NCBI RefSeq assembly: GCF_001540865.1
Contig: NC_033637.1
Location: 10,161,078-10,225,077 of the forward strand
Length of the DNA stretch: 64,000 nucleotides
Direction: 5' to 3'
Origin: Ananas comosus
Lineage: Eukaryota > Streptophyta > Magnoliopsida > Poales > Bromeliaceae
The notes below the pieces were generated by a model. That model saw nothing but the letters and a program-made list of their open reading frames with translations, had not been told where the DNA came from and did not search any database. A program made the translations under genes and the position numbers. The first letter of the stretch is position 1. The number at the start of each line of letters is the position of its first letter. Shown here piece after piece: positions 44,945-57,514 of this stretch.

Positions 44945-46889
44945 TGTATAGAGAGAAAGAGAGAGGACGGAGTTCATCTCTCTCACATTCTTCTTCCTCC
45001 TCTCCGACTCGGCGATCTTGCTGGAGATCGGACTCGGAAAGCTTAGAAGAGTGGTGGATCGAGCTCTCGGGCGTTTGGTGGCTCGAAACGCTTGTGGCTC
45101 GAAACACTTACGACTCGAGATTCGTTTTTAGGGTTTGAGTTAGGGTTTTGGATTTAGACCTTCTAAATGAATTTCTAGCAAACCCTATGCTAATCTAAGG
45201 TACAAATTATAGAAATTAGCAAATGGGTTGAGTTTCTCCTCTAGTTATGGAAAGACGCTAGGTTGAAAGAGGGTTTTCTTGGTTGAGGGTTCTAAAAATA
45301 TTTTAGCCCTTTAGAACGCTAATTGAGGGTTAGAAAATCATGTAAGAGCACTTGATTTCAAAAGCAAAGATTATTTAGTGGTTCGAAAACGGTAATGAAG
45401 GGATCTCTTGTATAGGGCAAGAAAAGCTTGGGAGAAAGTTTGGAGATCCAAGTGGTTGGCCTAATTGCAAGTGTTTACAAGCAATTAGGAGGCTTGAAAG
45501 GTGGGTTGTGCTTCACTGAAGTGACTAGGTCGCTTCTATTCCAAATGAAGTATGGTTTTATTTATTGATTCATGTATGTAATGATAGATTAATTTGTTAA
45601 ATAAGTAGACATAGATGGTATGCTCTACTTAGGGTATAAATTATTTATCATTGGACAAGAACATATGCATGTGGAACATATAGGATATATATGTATGCCT
45701 AGATGTGGTTAGTGAATATTGATCGATGAACTCTAAAAAAGATTAGAGAACTTGACAAGTGTATAATTAGGACTAGATGTCATGAATCCTAGGTATGGAC
45801 AAGTAGGATAACGAGCGGCATGACTAGACATTGAACCTTATGTTATTGAACATAGGTTGGACATTGAATCTAGTGTTATTGAACATAGGTTGGATATTGA
45901 ACCTAGCGTTATTGAACCTAGGTTATGAGGTATAGTAGTAGGATGACCACATGGACATGAGAACATAAACCTAGAGACGTTGACTTGGAAATGGATGGAC
46001 GTGCACATCCAGTGATCTTGGTGACCTTGGAATTAGAGCTGGGGCGTGTACGACGATTTCGCTGTCAGATGGCTAAGCCAGATAAAGGATTACGCTGCCC
46101 GTTGATTTGAGCCATTGTTTGGCGTGTGCGATGATTTCGCCGTTAGGTGGCTAAGTCAAGTAAAGCGGTGAGCTGTGGATGATTGACTCAAGACCGAGTC
46201 AGCTGGTATAGCTTGGTAAGGTAAAAGAACCTTAGAATAGACTGTAAACGATATGGATTGTGAAATAGTAAGTAGAAACGGTAGATCTACTTGTATTGCA
46301 TTTATGTCGCATTATCGTATATTGTGAGGCATAAGCATGTTAGTTGTTAGTTGCATAAATTATGATTATACATATATTTGTTGGACTAACCTCCTTATCT
46401 TGCCTTCTTTGGACCTGGTGGGTTGAGCTCTTCCCTTGGGTAGCCGTACCCACTGGGAACTATTTTTATAGTTCCCACTCTCATGATTTTCAGGTCCACA
46501 CGTGAACAGCGCGACGACACGAGGAAAGGGAGTAGTTCGATAGATAGCGCCTTACCACATGAGACCAAAGATAGAAGTACTCCGAGTCAGCCTAGCTTAG
46601 AGGTGTAGAAATGAGAGAATGAAACAATTTGTACTAAAGATGGTTGTACTTGGAAGTTGAATGTAAACTTAATGTAAATATGATGTAAAATGAGCTGTAT
46701 GCTTGTAATAGCTTGGCAGTTATGTTTTTGATACCTTCCTTATGCAATCGATGTATGAATTCTGTTTCTATTTGGAACCTTGTGAATTGTACTATTGCGA
46801 TGCCTTGGATGTATAGAAAAAACTCTGTCCGTTTGGCAGTCTGTTAGCATGCCGAATATGACCAAAGTGGTGGGTCTCAAGGCGTTTCA
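44945..46889 (+). repeat. 5'-truncated LTR remnant
   Basis: It begins in pyrimidine-rich text like the middle of other LTRs here. It contains the stem-loop GAACTAT/ATAGTTC at 46457-46474 within CCCACTGGGAAC, and ends with CTGTCCGTTTGGCAGTCTG...CAAGGCGTTTCA, a worn version of the usual LTR 3' end. Lower-case frames in it are not genes. It has no early palindrome cluster, so the left part is missing. Confidence 0.6.
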
Positions 46890-46982
46890 TAAATAAAGAA
46901 GTAAATATCAATTGCTACTATGTCTAATATTACTTGAATTATTTCTTTCAATCTATTATATCAACGGGTCAAAACTCTCCAG

Positions 46983-47183
46983 TCAGAGCATATGTGTGAA
47001 GTTGTCAATAGGTATGGAAAAAAGAATGCTTCAAAAGGATGGATTGCAGAAAGAATCTATAATTGGCTTAAAACTGAAGGTGATATCCTGTGATTGAACT
47101 GTCTAGAAGACTTAAAGAGCAATATGGAAGGTTGGAGTTGCCCTATTTAAGGGTGTGGAAGGGCAAAGAGGAAGCAATGATCC
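46983..47183 (+). pseudogene. Mutator-like (MULE) transposase N-terminal fragment
   Basis: The frame SEHMCEVVNRYGKKNASKGW is followed by IAERIYNWLKTEGDI. After a one-base frameshift it continues ELSRRLKEQYGRLELPYLRV and then WKGKEEAM. This matches the region before the catalytic domain of plant MULE transposases, where KWIA...LK..YG..L.Y..AW.GKE.A is typical. The next LTR cuts it off at 47183, and no catalytic part remains. Confidence 0.6.
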
Positions 47184-47637
47184 TGTGAGGATTCGGCTCC
47201 CCGGCATTTTGTACTACTTTTGGTCAAAATGACCAAAGCGTGGCGAGAGAGAAGATTGGACATAGTTCGTTTGTTGTTTCGATAATGTCGGAAAGGTTAA
47301 AGTTGAGTTGTGTTTGACTGGTTTTAGCATTGTTCGGCACGAAATAGGGCTTAAACACTGCTAAAACTGCAGTCTGGGCTTTGCGTGCCGTTAATGGGAC
47401 TTGGTACCGGTACCTGGCAGTGAAGTAGAGAAAGTTTGTTCTTGGGTTTGGGAGAGCAGGTAGTAGATGTCGTGTACAGGTACCCGATAAATATCCCGAG
47501 AGGGGGTTGCTCTCGGGTTTGGCTGCTGTTGAAGCGGGGTATCGGTATTAGAGTCGGAGTACCAGTACTAGGGCACTCGCATACCGGTGCTCGGGCCCGT
47601 GTACCGGTACCCAAGCTCGAATCTTTTGTAACTCCAC
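47184..47637 (+). repeat. 5' part of an LTR inserted in the MULE fragment
   Basis: It starts TGTGAGGATTCGGCTCC and soon has TTTTGGTCAAAATGACCAAA, a motif also seen after the start of the 49783 LTR (GTCAAATTGACCAAAG). It carries GGTACCGGTACC-type palindromes at about 47403-47610, then breaks off into an antisense pol fragment. Open frames here are not genes. Confidence 0.6.
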
Positions 47638-49283
47638 ATCGTGAATTTGCTTTTCTTTAATCCTTTCCAAAAGTGTAGGGTGCACTATCAAAGTCATCAA
47701 CCTCAATGGTGTATCAGGAGCCACCACCACCACCTCCAACTTCAACTGCTTCATCTGCTCGATCAACGGCGATTGAGTAACTACAAACATCGCTAAGTTA
47801 TCCGTCGATTTTCGACTTAGCGCATCCGCCACCACGTTAGCCTTGCCCGGGTGGTAAAGAATCGTCAAGTTATAATCCTTGAGTAGCTCCAACCATCTGC
47901 GCTGCCTCAAGTTCAACTCCTTCTGAGTGAATAGGTACTTTAAGCTCTTGTGATCCGTATATACTTCGCACCGCTCGCCATAAGGATAATGGCGCCATAG
48001 CTTCAATGCAAAGACTACGGCCGCCAACTTCAAATCGTGTGTAGGATAGTTTCTTTCATAATCCTTTAATTGGCGAGAAGCATACGCAATCACTTTCCCA
48101 TCCTGTATCAAAATATAGCCCAATCCATTAAAGGAAGCATCACTATAAGTCACATACCCTGCCCCAGCAACTGGTAAGGTTAGGATCGGGGCGGTCGTCA
48201 ATCTTTGCTTCAACTCTTGGAAGCTTCTTTCGCAGGCATCATTCCAGATGAATTTAGTGCCTTTGTGTGTGAGCTGCGTGAGGGGAGTAGATAACTTTGC
48301 AAATCCCTCGACAAATCTCCGATAGTAGCCGGCCAAACCAAGAAAACTCCGAATCTCCGTGACACTCGTCGGTCTAGGCCAATCCTTGATCGCTTCAATT
48401 TTCTTAGGATCCACGGCTATACCCGCTCCTGAAATCAATTGGCTCAAGAATGCTACCTCTCTAAGCCAAAATTCACACTTCTTCAACTTGACAAAGAGCT
48501 TCTTTTTCCGAAGCATTTGGAGTACAAGCCTCAAGTGCTTTTCACGATCTTATCACTTCGGGAGTAAACCAATATGTCGTCGATTAACACTACGACGAAT
48601 CTGTCTAGATAAGGCTTGAAAACACGGTTCATTAGATCCATAAAAGCTACCGGGGTATTAGTGAGCCCAAACAGCATAATAGTGAACTCATAATGTCGAT
48701 ACCGTGTTCTAAAAGCCGTCTTCGATATATCCTCAGGCTTGATCCTCAGCTGATGGTATCCCGACTGCAAGTCTATCTTGGAATACACACTCGATTCCTG
48801 AAGCTGATCAAATAGATCAATCATCGACAACGGATACTTGTTCTTAATCATGATTTTATTAAGTTCACGATAGTCCACACACAAGCGAAGTGATCTGTCA
48901 TTCTTTTTAACAAATAAAACTGGTGCTTCCCAAGGTGAAATACTCGGCCGAACAAAACCTTTATCCAATAAATCTTGCAACTGTGTCCTCAGCTCTTTCA
49001 ACTCTGCTGGTACCATCCTATAGGGCGCCTTTGAGATTAGAGTAGTCTCAGGGACGAGATCTACTACAAACTCAATCTCCCTATCAGGTGGCATGCCTGG
49101 TAGCTCCGCTGGAAACACATCACCAAACTCCCGCACTACCGGGATATCCTCAATCTTAGGGAAAATATCATCACCCCTCAGCACTACACTAGCCAAATAG
49201 GCTATGCAACCCCCACTGATCAACTGCTAGCTCTCCGCGTTCCGCTCATTTCGACGGAACTCAGCACGATTTACGAGCGATGT
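47638..49283 (-). pseudogene. Ty3/gypsy pol fragment (reverse transcriptase and RNase H), antisense
   Basis: Read on the minus strand: the linker after protease, then reverse transcriptase with the catalytic IDD (48560-48620, [12 protein letters not shown]), then RNase H with [11 protein letters not shown], ending at ELQKIR before integrase. A frameshift lies near 48531-48534, where the two parts change frame. Close relative of the pol at 5100-6750. Left end joined to an LTR fragment, right end cut by the TRIM at 49284. Confidence 0.9.
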
Positions 49284-49767
49284 TGTGAGACCCCAGATAG
49301 TCCTATATATAAGATATAATAGGGATAACCTCTTAACCCGGCTTAAGCATTTTGGGTGGTGGCTAGACCCAAGAGGTTAAGAGAGTTAAGCATGCTAGGA
49401 CGGGAGTAGTCCTAGGATGGGTGACCCCCTAGGAAGTCGGGGCGTCACAGATGGTATCAGAGCCAATTACCAGCCGGAAGTGTGAGATGAGTCTCGGCTG
49501 AGCCAGGGTCTAAATGACGGGCTAGCGAGACGAGTCTCACATTGCCTGGTACTTGTGAGTCTGAGCTTGACGAGGACGTCAGGGTTTAAAGGAGGGGAGA
49601 TTGTGAGACCCCAGATAGTCCTATATATAAGATATAATAGAGCTAACCTCTTAACCTGGCTTAAGCATTTTGGGTGGTGGCTAGACCCAAGAGGTTAAGA
49701 GAGTTAAGTGTGCTAGGACGGGAGTAGTCCTAGGATGGGTGACCCCCTGGGAAGTCGGGGTGTCACA
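49284..49767 (+). mobile_element. TRIM (terminal-repeat retrotransposon in miniature), 484 bp
   Basis: Two 166-bp LTRs (49284-49449 and 49602-49767) start TGTGAGACCCCAGATAG and end TCACA. The primer site TGGTATCAGAGCC lies at 49452-49464 and the polypurine tract GGAGGGGAGA at 49591-49600. The 152-bp interior has no frame. The flanks gatgt and cttga do not match, so one side has been rearranged. A partial LTR copy lies at about 52581-52734. Confidence 0.93.
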
Positions 49768-49782
49768 CTTGAGGGAGTGCAC

Positions 49783-52508
49783 TGTAATATACCGAAAATT
49801 CGGAAAATAAATATCGAACTTTAGTCAAATTGACCAAAGTGCGAGGATGGAACACTTCGGAAAGTCCGAAGGTGTTAAAATGATCAAAAGTGAGTTATGG
49901 GAGGTTTTCGAGAGCTAGAGAATCAAAATCTGCATTCTGCAGGTTTTGAGCTCTCGGGGACCGGTCCCTGGTGGGAGAGACCGGTCCCCGAACGCGTATG
50001 AAACGAGACAGCCGAAAAATCGGCTAAGTCCTGAGAAGCCAGCTCTCGGGAACCGGTCCCTGCCAGAGAGACCGATCCCCGAGAGACCGGTCCCCCAAGG
50101 CGAGACAGGATGCATCGCGCGCAGCAGCTCTGGCTACGCTGGGAGAGCTCTCGGAGACCGGTCCCTAGTCGGGGAGACCGGTCCCCGAGCCCGAAATCTG
50201 CCCAGTCTAGGCAGTTGAATAAGATGAAAGTTGAGGGGTTTATTTGTATTTTGGCAACCCAATAGCTATGTATTGGGGTAAATGAGGGATTTCTCTCATT
50301 TTCACCCTCTCATCCCCTCTCATCTCTCTTTCTCTCTCTAGAAGACAAAGAAGGAGAAGAAGAAGAGAAGGAAAGGGAAGGAAAAGACGAAGAAGAAAGT
50401 GGAGATGAAGCTATTGGAGTGAAGCAACTTCATCTTCTTCCTCTCTAGAGCAAGGAAGGAGCAAGCTTAGAGGTAAGCTTTGCCTCTTCTCATGTTAAAT
50501 CCCAAACTAGGGTTTGGATTAGAGTAAAGATGGTTTTTATAGAACTTTTAGAGTATTTGAAATTTTTCTTTTGCTTCTTGAGAGATCAAAACTATGAAAT
50601 GGGTAAAGCTTGAAGGTGAGCTTGACCCCTCTCATGGTAGAATCCAAACTAGGGTTTGGATCGAATTAAAGATGATTTAGATGGACTCTTTAGAGTATAG
50701 TGGAGCTACTTTTGCTTCCCAATGAGATCAAACCCTAGGTTTTGTATATGTATTGGAGCTAGAGCACCAAATTGGGGCTTTTGCTCATGAGGGTTTCTAA
50801 GTGCAATTGACCCTCTAGAAACCCAATTCGGGGTATTTCCGACACGTTGGTGCGCTCGGATTAGCATTACGAAAAGCCGATGTAAAGTTATGGGCAAAAT
50901 GGCCTAAGTTGGCTTCGTTTTGCCGCAGGTAAAGAACGAAGGATCTAAAAATCCCAAGAAAATCGTCGGAGCACCTAAAGAGGCCTACAAGGTGGGTGGT
51001 GCTTTCCAAACTCATTGAAATTCTCTCTATGCCTAATGTGTCATTCTTTGAGCATATGTTCTATATATTGTTGCATGCATTTTAGGGTAAAGTAATGATG
51101 AAATGTGATGATTGCATGATTGTGAGCACAACTTGCATAATGAGATGGTTGAGAACCTAATAATGTCAAAACCCTAGATGTATGCATGAGAGAAAATGTG
51201 AGTACCAAAGTGAGCAAAAGAACAGAGTGACACCTTGACATAGATCGAGTGGCATTGACAATGTAAAGTAAAGAACACTAAAGCGAGCGTGATGCAAAGA
51301 ACCAAAGTGATGTAAAAGAACGAGTAATATGAAATAAAGTTAAAGTAAAAGTGACACTATAGTTAGTGTGAGACAAAGATCGAATGTGATGCAAAGAATG
51401 AGGTAAATGACTAAAGTTAAAGCCAAGTGGGGCATAAAGAAAAAAATTGAAAAGAAATCCAAAGAATGTGAATGCTAGAGTTAGCAAAAGTAAAGAAATG
51501 TAGAGATTGTGATTGCATGAGCTTGCAACATAAAGTGAAGAGAAGAACACTAGAGCTAGTGTAAAGTCGAGATTGAACTTGAAATCCTTTGAGTGAAGGA
51601 TATAATCATACTTGCTATGAGTTCCGTGCTCGAGGGTGGTCGCTCCCCCTCGGGCGATGCGCTCCGGAGTTATACATCCGGGTTGGAGTAGACCCGTAAG
51701 GACGGTCCTAGCTTGTGAGTTCCTGCAATGATGGACTTAATGTGAAGCAAGTTAATGTGGCGAAACCCCCGGGTTAGCCTTGAGATTAAAGAGCAAAGAG
51801 CAAAGAACAAAGTGTAAAGTTAAAGAACAAAGAGTTTGCATAACCTGCATTTATTTAATGTTGAGCATATTTCCTGCTTATTGTTCAGGCATATTAGCAT
51901 CACGTTATAGATTGGTTATTATATCTTGTTTATCCTTTCTATTATTCCTGAGTTAGTCCTAGTGGGAAAGTCGGTGATGTTGGGGCCGAACCCACTGGAA
52001 ACTTTGTTGTATTTCTCACCCCACTATTTCCACAGAGCCGGGACCGAGCGAGCCGCCGAGCGATCGAGGTAAAGGTATCGCGCCTTAGACAGAGGCCACC
52101 AGAGTTGAGTTGGGTTTACATTTTGTTAGTAGAGTACCCTATGTTCATCTTTTGTATTTGATGACTAGAGATGTTGAGAAAAGAATGTAAAGCTTATTTT
52201 GAGGTAAATGTGATGTAAGAAAGAAATGATGCAATGTGTAATGAAGTACAAGGAATCATGAATGTAAGTGAATGCTTGTATGTGATCAAAACGAATCATA
52301 GTACTTGTGTGGATATTAGTTCCTTTCTTTCACTAATGGCTATTGCTTACCCTCGTGTAAGCCGTTTGTGTATGTTTCCGCTAATGCAATTCTTGTTTGA
52401 ATATGTATATGTGATGAGCCTTGGGCGGATAGGGGAAACTCTGTCCGTTCGGCGTCTGTTTGACGAGCTCGGGCCGGCCCAAATTGGTATCGGTCCCGGG
52501 GCGTGACA
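49783..52508 (+). mobile_element. solo LTR (2726 bp), TSD TGCAC, inside a pol remnant
   Basis: It starts TGTAATATACCGAAAATTC and ends CCCGGGGCGTGACA, with exact 5-bp flanks TGCAC at 49778-49782 and 52509-52513. The pol text on the two sides rejoins without gap (LAGVHDVFHV). GGGACCGGTCCC-type palindromes at about 49958-50190 place it near the 52845 family, but its start is different. The stem-loop is degenerate (51998-52014). Confidence 0.93.
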
Positions 52509-52844
52509 TGCACGATGTGTTCCACGTGTCAAATCTCCGCAAGTATATTCATGATCCCGACCATATCCTCTCGTTTGAGCCATCCTATATATAAGATATA
52601 ATAGGGCTAACCTCTTAACCCGGCTTAAGCATTTTGGGTGGTGGCTAGACCCAAGAGGTTAAGAGAGTTAAGCGTGCTAGGACGGGAGTAGTCCTAGGAT
52701 GGGTGACCCCCTGGGAAGTCGGGGCGTCACACTTGCGGGAGTGCACGATGTGTTCCACGTGTCAAATCTCCGCAAGTATATTCATTATCCCGACCATATC
52801 CTCTCGTTTGAGCCATCCGAGATTCAGGAGGATATGACCTACGT
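52509..52844 (+). pseudogene. gypsy integrase tail fragments, tandemly duplicated around a partial TRIM LTR
   Basis: HDVFHVSNLRKYIHDPDHIL and FEPS is encoded at 52511-52580 and again at about 52746-52820. Between them lies a TRIM LTR lacking its first roughly 20 bp (52581-52734). The unit TRIM-LTR plus pol end is therefore present twice, and only the first copy carries the solo LTR of 49783-52508. The second copy continues into IQEDMTY and is then cut by the LTR at 52845. Confidence 0.85.
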
Positions 52845-55214
52845 TGTAAGGAAGTGAATTCTCGAAATTCGAGAATTGTACTTCGTCCAGAATCGACTAA
52901 TTTTCAAGTGAGTACCATTCGTAGGAGCTAAAGATGTCCAAAGTACAAAAAGTTCATTGGAAGTGAGTCCACGAGAGCCATGATGCAAAAATCTGCCCTA
53001 GGCAGATTTTGCTCTCGGGGACCGGTCCCTGGCAGGGAGAGACTGGTTCCCGAGGTTGGTGGTTGCTGGGAAATCCTTGATGCAACCGGTCCCAGGCTGA
53101 GGAGACCGGTCCCCAAAGGCGACACCAGCGAGAGAAAGCCAAGTTTTGCTAAGTCCTGAAATCCAGCTTTCGGGGACTGATCTCTCAGGCAAGGATCGGT
53201 CTCCCGAGGACCGGTCTCTCTGGGAGAGACCGGTTCCCGAGCACGTGCACTCGGGGGAGGCTCTCGGGGACCGGTCCCAGGCAGGAGAGACCAGTCTCGT
53301 TGCGCGCAGATTGCCCAGTGAGGGCTGTGCACAGGATATAAAGTTGAGGGGTTTATTGGCTATTGTCACATTAGATGAGGGGTATACATGGGAGATTACT
53401 CTCTCTCTCTCTCTCTCATTTCCACCCTCACTCTCTCCTTCTCATTGCTCTCTCTCTCTAACAAGGGAAAGAGAAGAAAGAGAAAAAAGAGAAGAAGAAA
53501 GGAAGGAGAAGAAGAAGAAGAAGGAGGAGAGCAAGCTCAAGGAGGCTTTGAGCATCTCCCACTTCCTCTCTTCACCATTGGAGTAGCTCAAGAGATAAGC
53601 TCTTGAACCTTAGCTTATGGAACTTAGGGTTTTTGGGTTTTGAGCTTTTGAGATGGGGTCAAATGGACCCCTAGCATCATTGTTGGTGGATTAAAGCTAG
53701 AGTTAGGGTTCCAAAGTGCAAAAAGCAAGATATGAACCCTAGGGCTCCAAAATGGGATTTTTGGTAAAGTATAGGATTGATCTCATTTGAGGCCTTGTAA
53801 ACCTAATTGCAAGGTGTCCAAACGCGGGGGCGAAGTCGGATTCACGATTCGTCGAGTGGATTTAGAGCTATCGGCAAATTAAGGCCGATTGAGCATTGTT
53901 TTGGACCGAGGAGGCCAAGACCTCGTCGTAAAGTTCGCCGAAGAGTATTTCTAGAACCCTCGTATCTCAAAAGGTGGGGGGTGTCATCCCGAAGCAACCG
54001 AACTCTTTTCTATGTCTTAGAAATACATGATTTGCATCTCTTGCATGTTGCATTGTAGGATTGCATTGTAGGAGTGGCATTAAAGTAGTGCATTTGACAC
54101 TAGAGGGTCTTGTGAACTTAGGGATAGATGGACTCCCTAGAAAATGCCTCGTGAACAATGAACTTAGTAAAGCTAAGTAGCAATGTATGAACGTCGGAAA
54201 AACGAGATTCCGAGAGATATGTTGACCCTAGTTGTAGGGTATCCCCACATGAAGGGGATGGATCGAGCTCACGGTCTGTTTTGGGGTGGTATAGCCATCC
54301 ATATCCTCACATGGAGAGGATTGTCGTCGAGTACTCCGGAGTGTCGGGCGATTAGAACCACATGGAGGTCCACAGACAGTCCCGGGTTTGGAGGCACATG
54401 GAGCTCCCTTGCCCAATACGGGATGAAAAGGTGAGTTGTAGGCGATCCCAAGGGTTTCGCCACAGATTGGGTAAATGAACAGATAACAATGTCATTGAAC
54501 ATTATCATTCGAATATGGATCGAATTTGTTAGCATGATAGTAAACCTTTACTATATGATGCATGCATTCATTATACACAATTATGGGCATAGTAACATAA
54601 TTTTTCTTTATGCCTTTACAGCTTTGAGATATCTATCTATCTATCTACTTGTTATTTGTGCCCACTTCGACCTAGTAGGGAGATCGGCGAAGTTGGCGGC
54701 CGAGCCCACTGGAAACTATGAAAGATAGTTCTCACCCCACTCTATTTCCAGTGGTAGGTACAGGATTGCCGAGAGAGGACCGCGGCAAGGGCATCGCACC
54801 CGATCAGTGAGACCGTGGTAGTATAGTAGCTTTCCTTTTTGTATTAGCACACCTATGTATTGAGAGAGATTCATTGTAGGTGAGGATTTGGAGAGCTATG
54901 TATTTTGGATGAACCAATGTATTCATTTCGAGAAAAAGATGTAAATGAAAAAGAATGAAACTATTGTAATAGTTAGTAAAGTACTCTCTTTATTTCACAT
55001 GCTTTATCTTGTGGATTACTTTCTCTTAGTGTTGTTGGCATTGTCTATGCGCTCGTTGTTTGCGTACTTATAGAATTTAAATTTCTGGGTAAATTCTTGT
55101 ACTCAATCTGTTGTTGAGCCATGGGCGGGCAGGAGAGGTGCTGTCCGTTCGGCGTCCGCTCGCCGCGCCCGAACCGTGCCAAATTGGTAGTGGTTTCGGT
55201 GTGGGGGCGTGACG
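52845..55214 (+). repeat. 5' LTR (2370 bp) of an interrupted gypsy element, GGGACCGGTCCC family
   Basis: It starts TGTAAGGAAGTGAATTCTCG and ends GGGGGCGTGACG, where the last base is changed from A. A primer site GGTATCAGAG follows at 55221. Palindromes lie at about 53015-53300; an AACTAT/ATAGTT stem at 54714-54730; the box GACCGCGGCAAGGGCATCGC starts at 54779. It is more diverged from the two LTRs at 55306 and 63169 than they are from each other. Confidence 0.88.
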
Positions 55215-55305
55215 GAGCGTGGTATCAGAGAGATAAGAGCAAGTAAAGAGAGAAAGTCTAGGATGACCTAGGAGACCCCAGGTTGGTAAGCCCTAAGGTT
55301 ATAGG
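55215..55305 (+). other. 91 bp of internal leader, target of the next insertion
   Basis: This matches 58017-58110 of the inner element (GTCTAGGATGACCTAGGAGA and onward to AAGGTTATAGG), so it is the start of the outer element's internal region. It is cut after ATAGG by the LTR at 55306. The rest of the outer element must lie beyond the window's right end. Confidence 0.85.
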
Positions 55306-55474
55306 TGTAAGGAAGTGAATTCTCGAAATCCGAGGATTGTACTTCAACCGGGGTCGACTGACTGTCGAGAGAATACCCTTTATGGAAGTTTAGAATGCCC
55401 AAAACACAAAAAGTGCTTGGGAGTTGAGTCTGCGAGAGCAAATCGGTAAAATCTGGACTAAGCAGATTTTTGCT

Positions 55475-55795
55475 CTCGGGGATCGGTCCCTGGAGGGAAG
55501 GACCGGTCCCCGTAGCTGGGGGTCGCGGGGCAAGGTCGATGCAACCGGTCCCTGGCTGAGAGGACTGGTCCCCGTGCGCGACACCCGCGAGAGGAAGCCT
55601 AAATTTGGCTAAGTCCTGAAGGTTCCCCTTTCGGGAACCGGTCTCCTAGGAGAGACCGGTCTCCCGAGGACCGGTCTCCCGGGGAGAGACCGGTTCCCGA
55701 ACACGAAAAGTCCCCAGACTGCAGGGAGAGCTCTCGGGGACCGGTCCCTTGTCGGGGGGACCGGTCCCTTGTCGGGGAGACCGGTCCCTCTAGGC
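55475..55795. repeat. cluster of GGGACCGGTCCC palindromes
   Basis: At least nine copies or variants (GACCGGTCCC, GACCGGTCTC, AACCGGTCTC) occur in about 320 bp. The unit GGACCGGTCCCTTGTCGGGG is present once more here than at 63600-63640 in the 3' LTR. Equivalent clusters: about 34390-34680 (minus), 49958-50190, 53015-53300. Confidence 0.88.
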
Positions 55796-57514
55796 GAAAA
55801 CTGCCCAGTGAGGGCTGTGCAATGGATGAAAAGCTGAGGGGTCTAAGTACAAAATGGCCTTTATTAGAGTGGGCTGAGCCCTCTCTCTCTCCCTCACACT
55901 CTTATTTCACTCTCTCTCACTCTCTTTCTCTCTTGCTCCCTCTCTCTCTCTAGAAATGAAAGAAGGAGAAGAAGAACAAGGAGGAGAGGAAAGAAAAGAA
56001 GAGAAAGATAAGGAAGGAGAAGAAGGAGGAGATCAAGAGGAAGGCTTTGAGCACCTCCATCTCCCTCTCCTCTTCCCATTGGTGTAGCTCTTGAGGTAAG
56101 CTACTAAACCCTAGCTTCTAGAACTTAGGGTTTTGGATTTTTATGCTTTGGAACGGGTCAAATAGACCCTAGGCAAGCTTCTAAGTAGATCAATCCCATG
56201 ATTCTAGGGTTTTATTGGTGGGTTGCTATATGTGCAACCTAGGGCTCCAAATGGGGGCATTTTATAAAGTATGAGATTGATCTCATTTGAGGCCTTGTAA
56301 ACCTAATCGATAGATGCCCAAACGCGGGGGCGAAGTCGATTTCGCGATTTATCGAGCGGGCTTAGAGCAATCGGCGAATTACGGTCGTTTCGTCGTTATC
56401 TTGGACCAAGGGAGGCTAAAGCCTCATCGTAGTGCTCGCCGAGGAGCGTTTCCTAAGCCTCTACATCGATTAAAGGTGGGGGGTGCTATCCCGAAGCTTT
56501 CGAACTCCTTTCTATGTCTTAGATTGCATTTAATCTCATCTCTTCATGTTGCATTGTAGGATTGCATGATAGTACCTTTCCTTATGCTTTCTAATTGATA
56601 ACCTAGTGTACTCGAAACGCTTGGTAACTTAGATAGGTGAGGATTGGGTCGGAACGTGGATCCTATGATGCGAAAAAAAAGAGGTGAACCCGCTGGGGGT
56701 ATTGATGACATAGAAAGTAGTGTTTAGTGTTAAGGAACACACGAGTGGCATTAATGTAGTGTATATAACACTAGAGGTCGATGGACCTAGGGATAGGTGG
56801 ATCCCTTAGAAAATGCCTTGTGAACAATGAATTTAGAGAGCTAAATAGCATTGGATGAATGTCGGGAACAAATGATTCCGCAAGATATGTTGACCCTAGA
56901 GTAGGGCATCCTCACTTGGAGAGGATTTGATTGGGTTGTGGACCCTAGTTATAGTGCTTCCTCACTTGGAGAGGATTTGATTGGGTGTTGACCCTAGTTA
57001 CAGTGTATCCTCACTTGGAGAGGATAGATCTAGCTCACAGTTTGCGTTTTGGGTGGTATAGCCATCCAATCCCCACATGGCAGGGATTGTCGTCGAGTAC
57101 TCCGGAGTGTCGCGCGACTAGGACCACTTGGAGGTCCAGACCACATGGAGGTCCACAGACGGTCCCGGGCTTGGGTGCACTTGGAGCTCCCTCCCTACTT
57201 TGGGATTGAAAGGTGAGTTATAGGCGAGCCCTAGGGCCTCGCCACAGATTGGGTAAATGGAAGGTTAAAGGTTTAAAATGTCATTGAACATCGCTATTCG
57301 AACATGGATCGAAATTGCTAGCATGGTAGCCAACCTTCATTATATGATGCATGCATTCATATTCATGATTATGGGCATAGTAGCATAGTTCTTCCTACTA
57401 TCGCATTTACAGCTTTCAGATACATATCTATATATCTATCTATCTATCTGTTGTTACTTGTGCCCACTTGGACCTAGTGGGGAGATCGGCAGAGTCGGCG
57501 GCCGAGCCCACTGC

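Noticed and set aside
53146..53586. 146-codon frame rich in RPVPE repeats
   Set aside because: It is the palindrome cluster and the following CT/GA-rich tract of an LTR read as protein.
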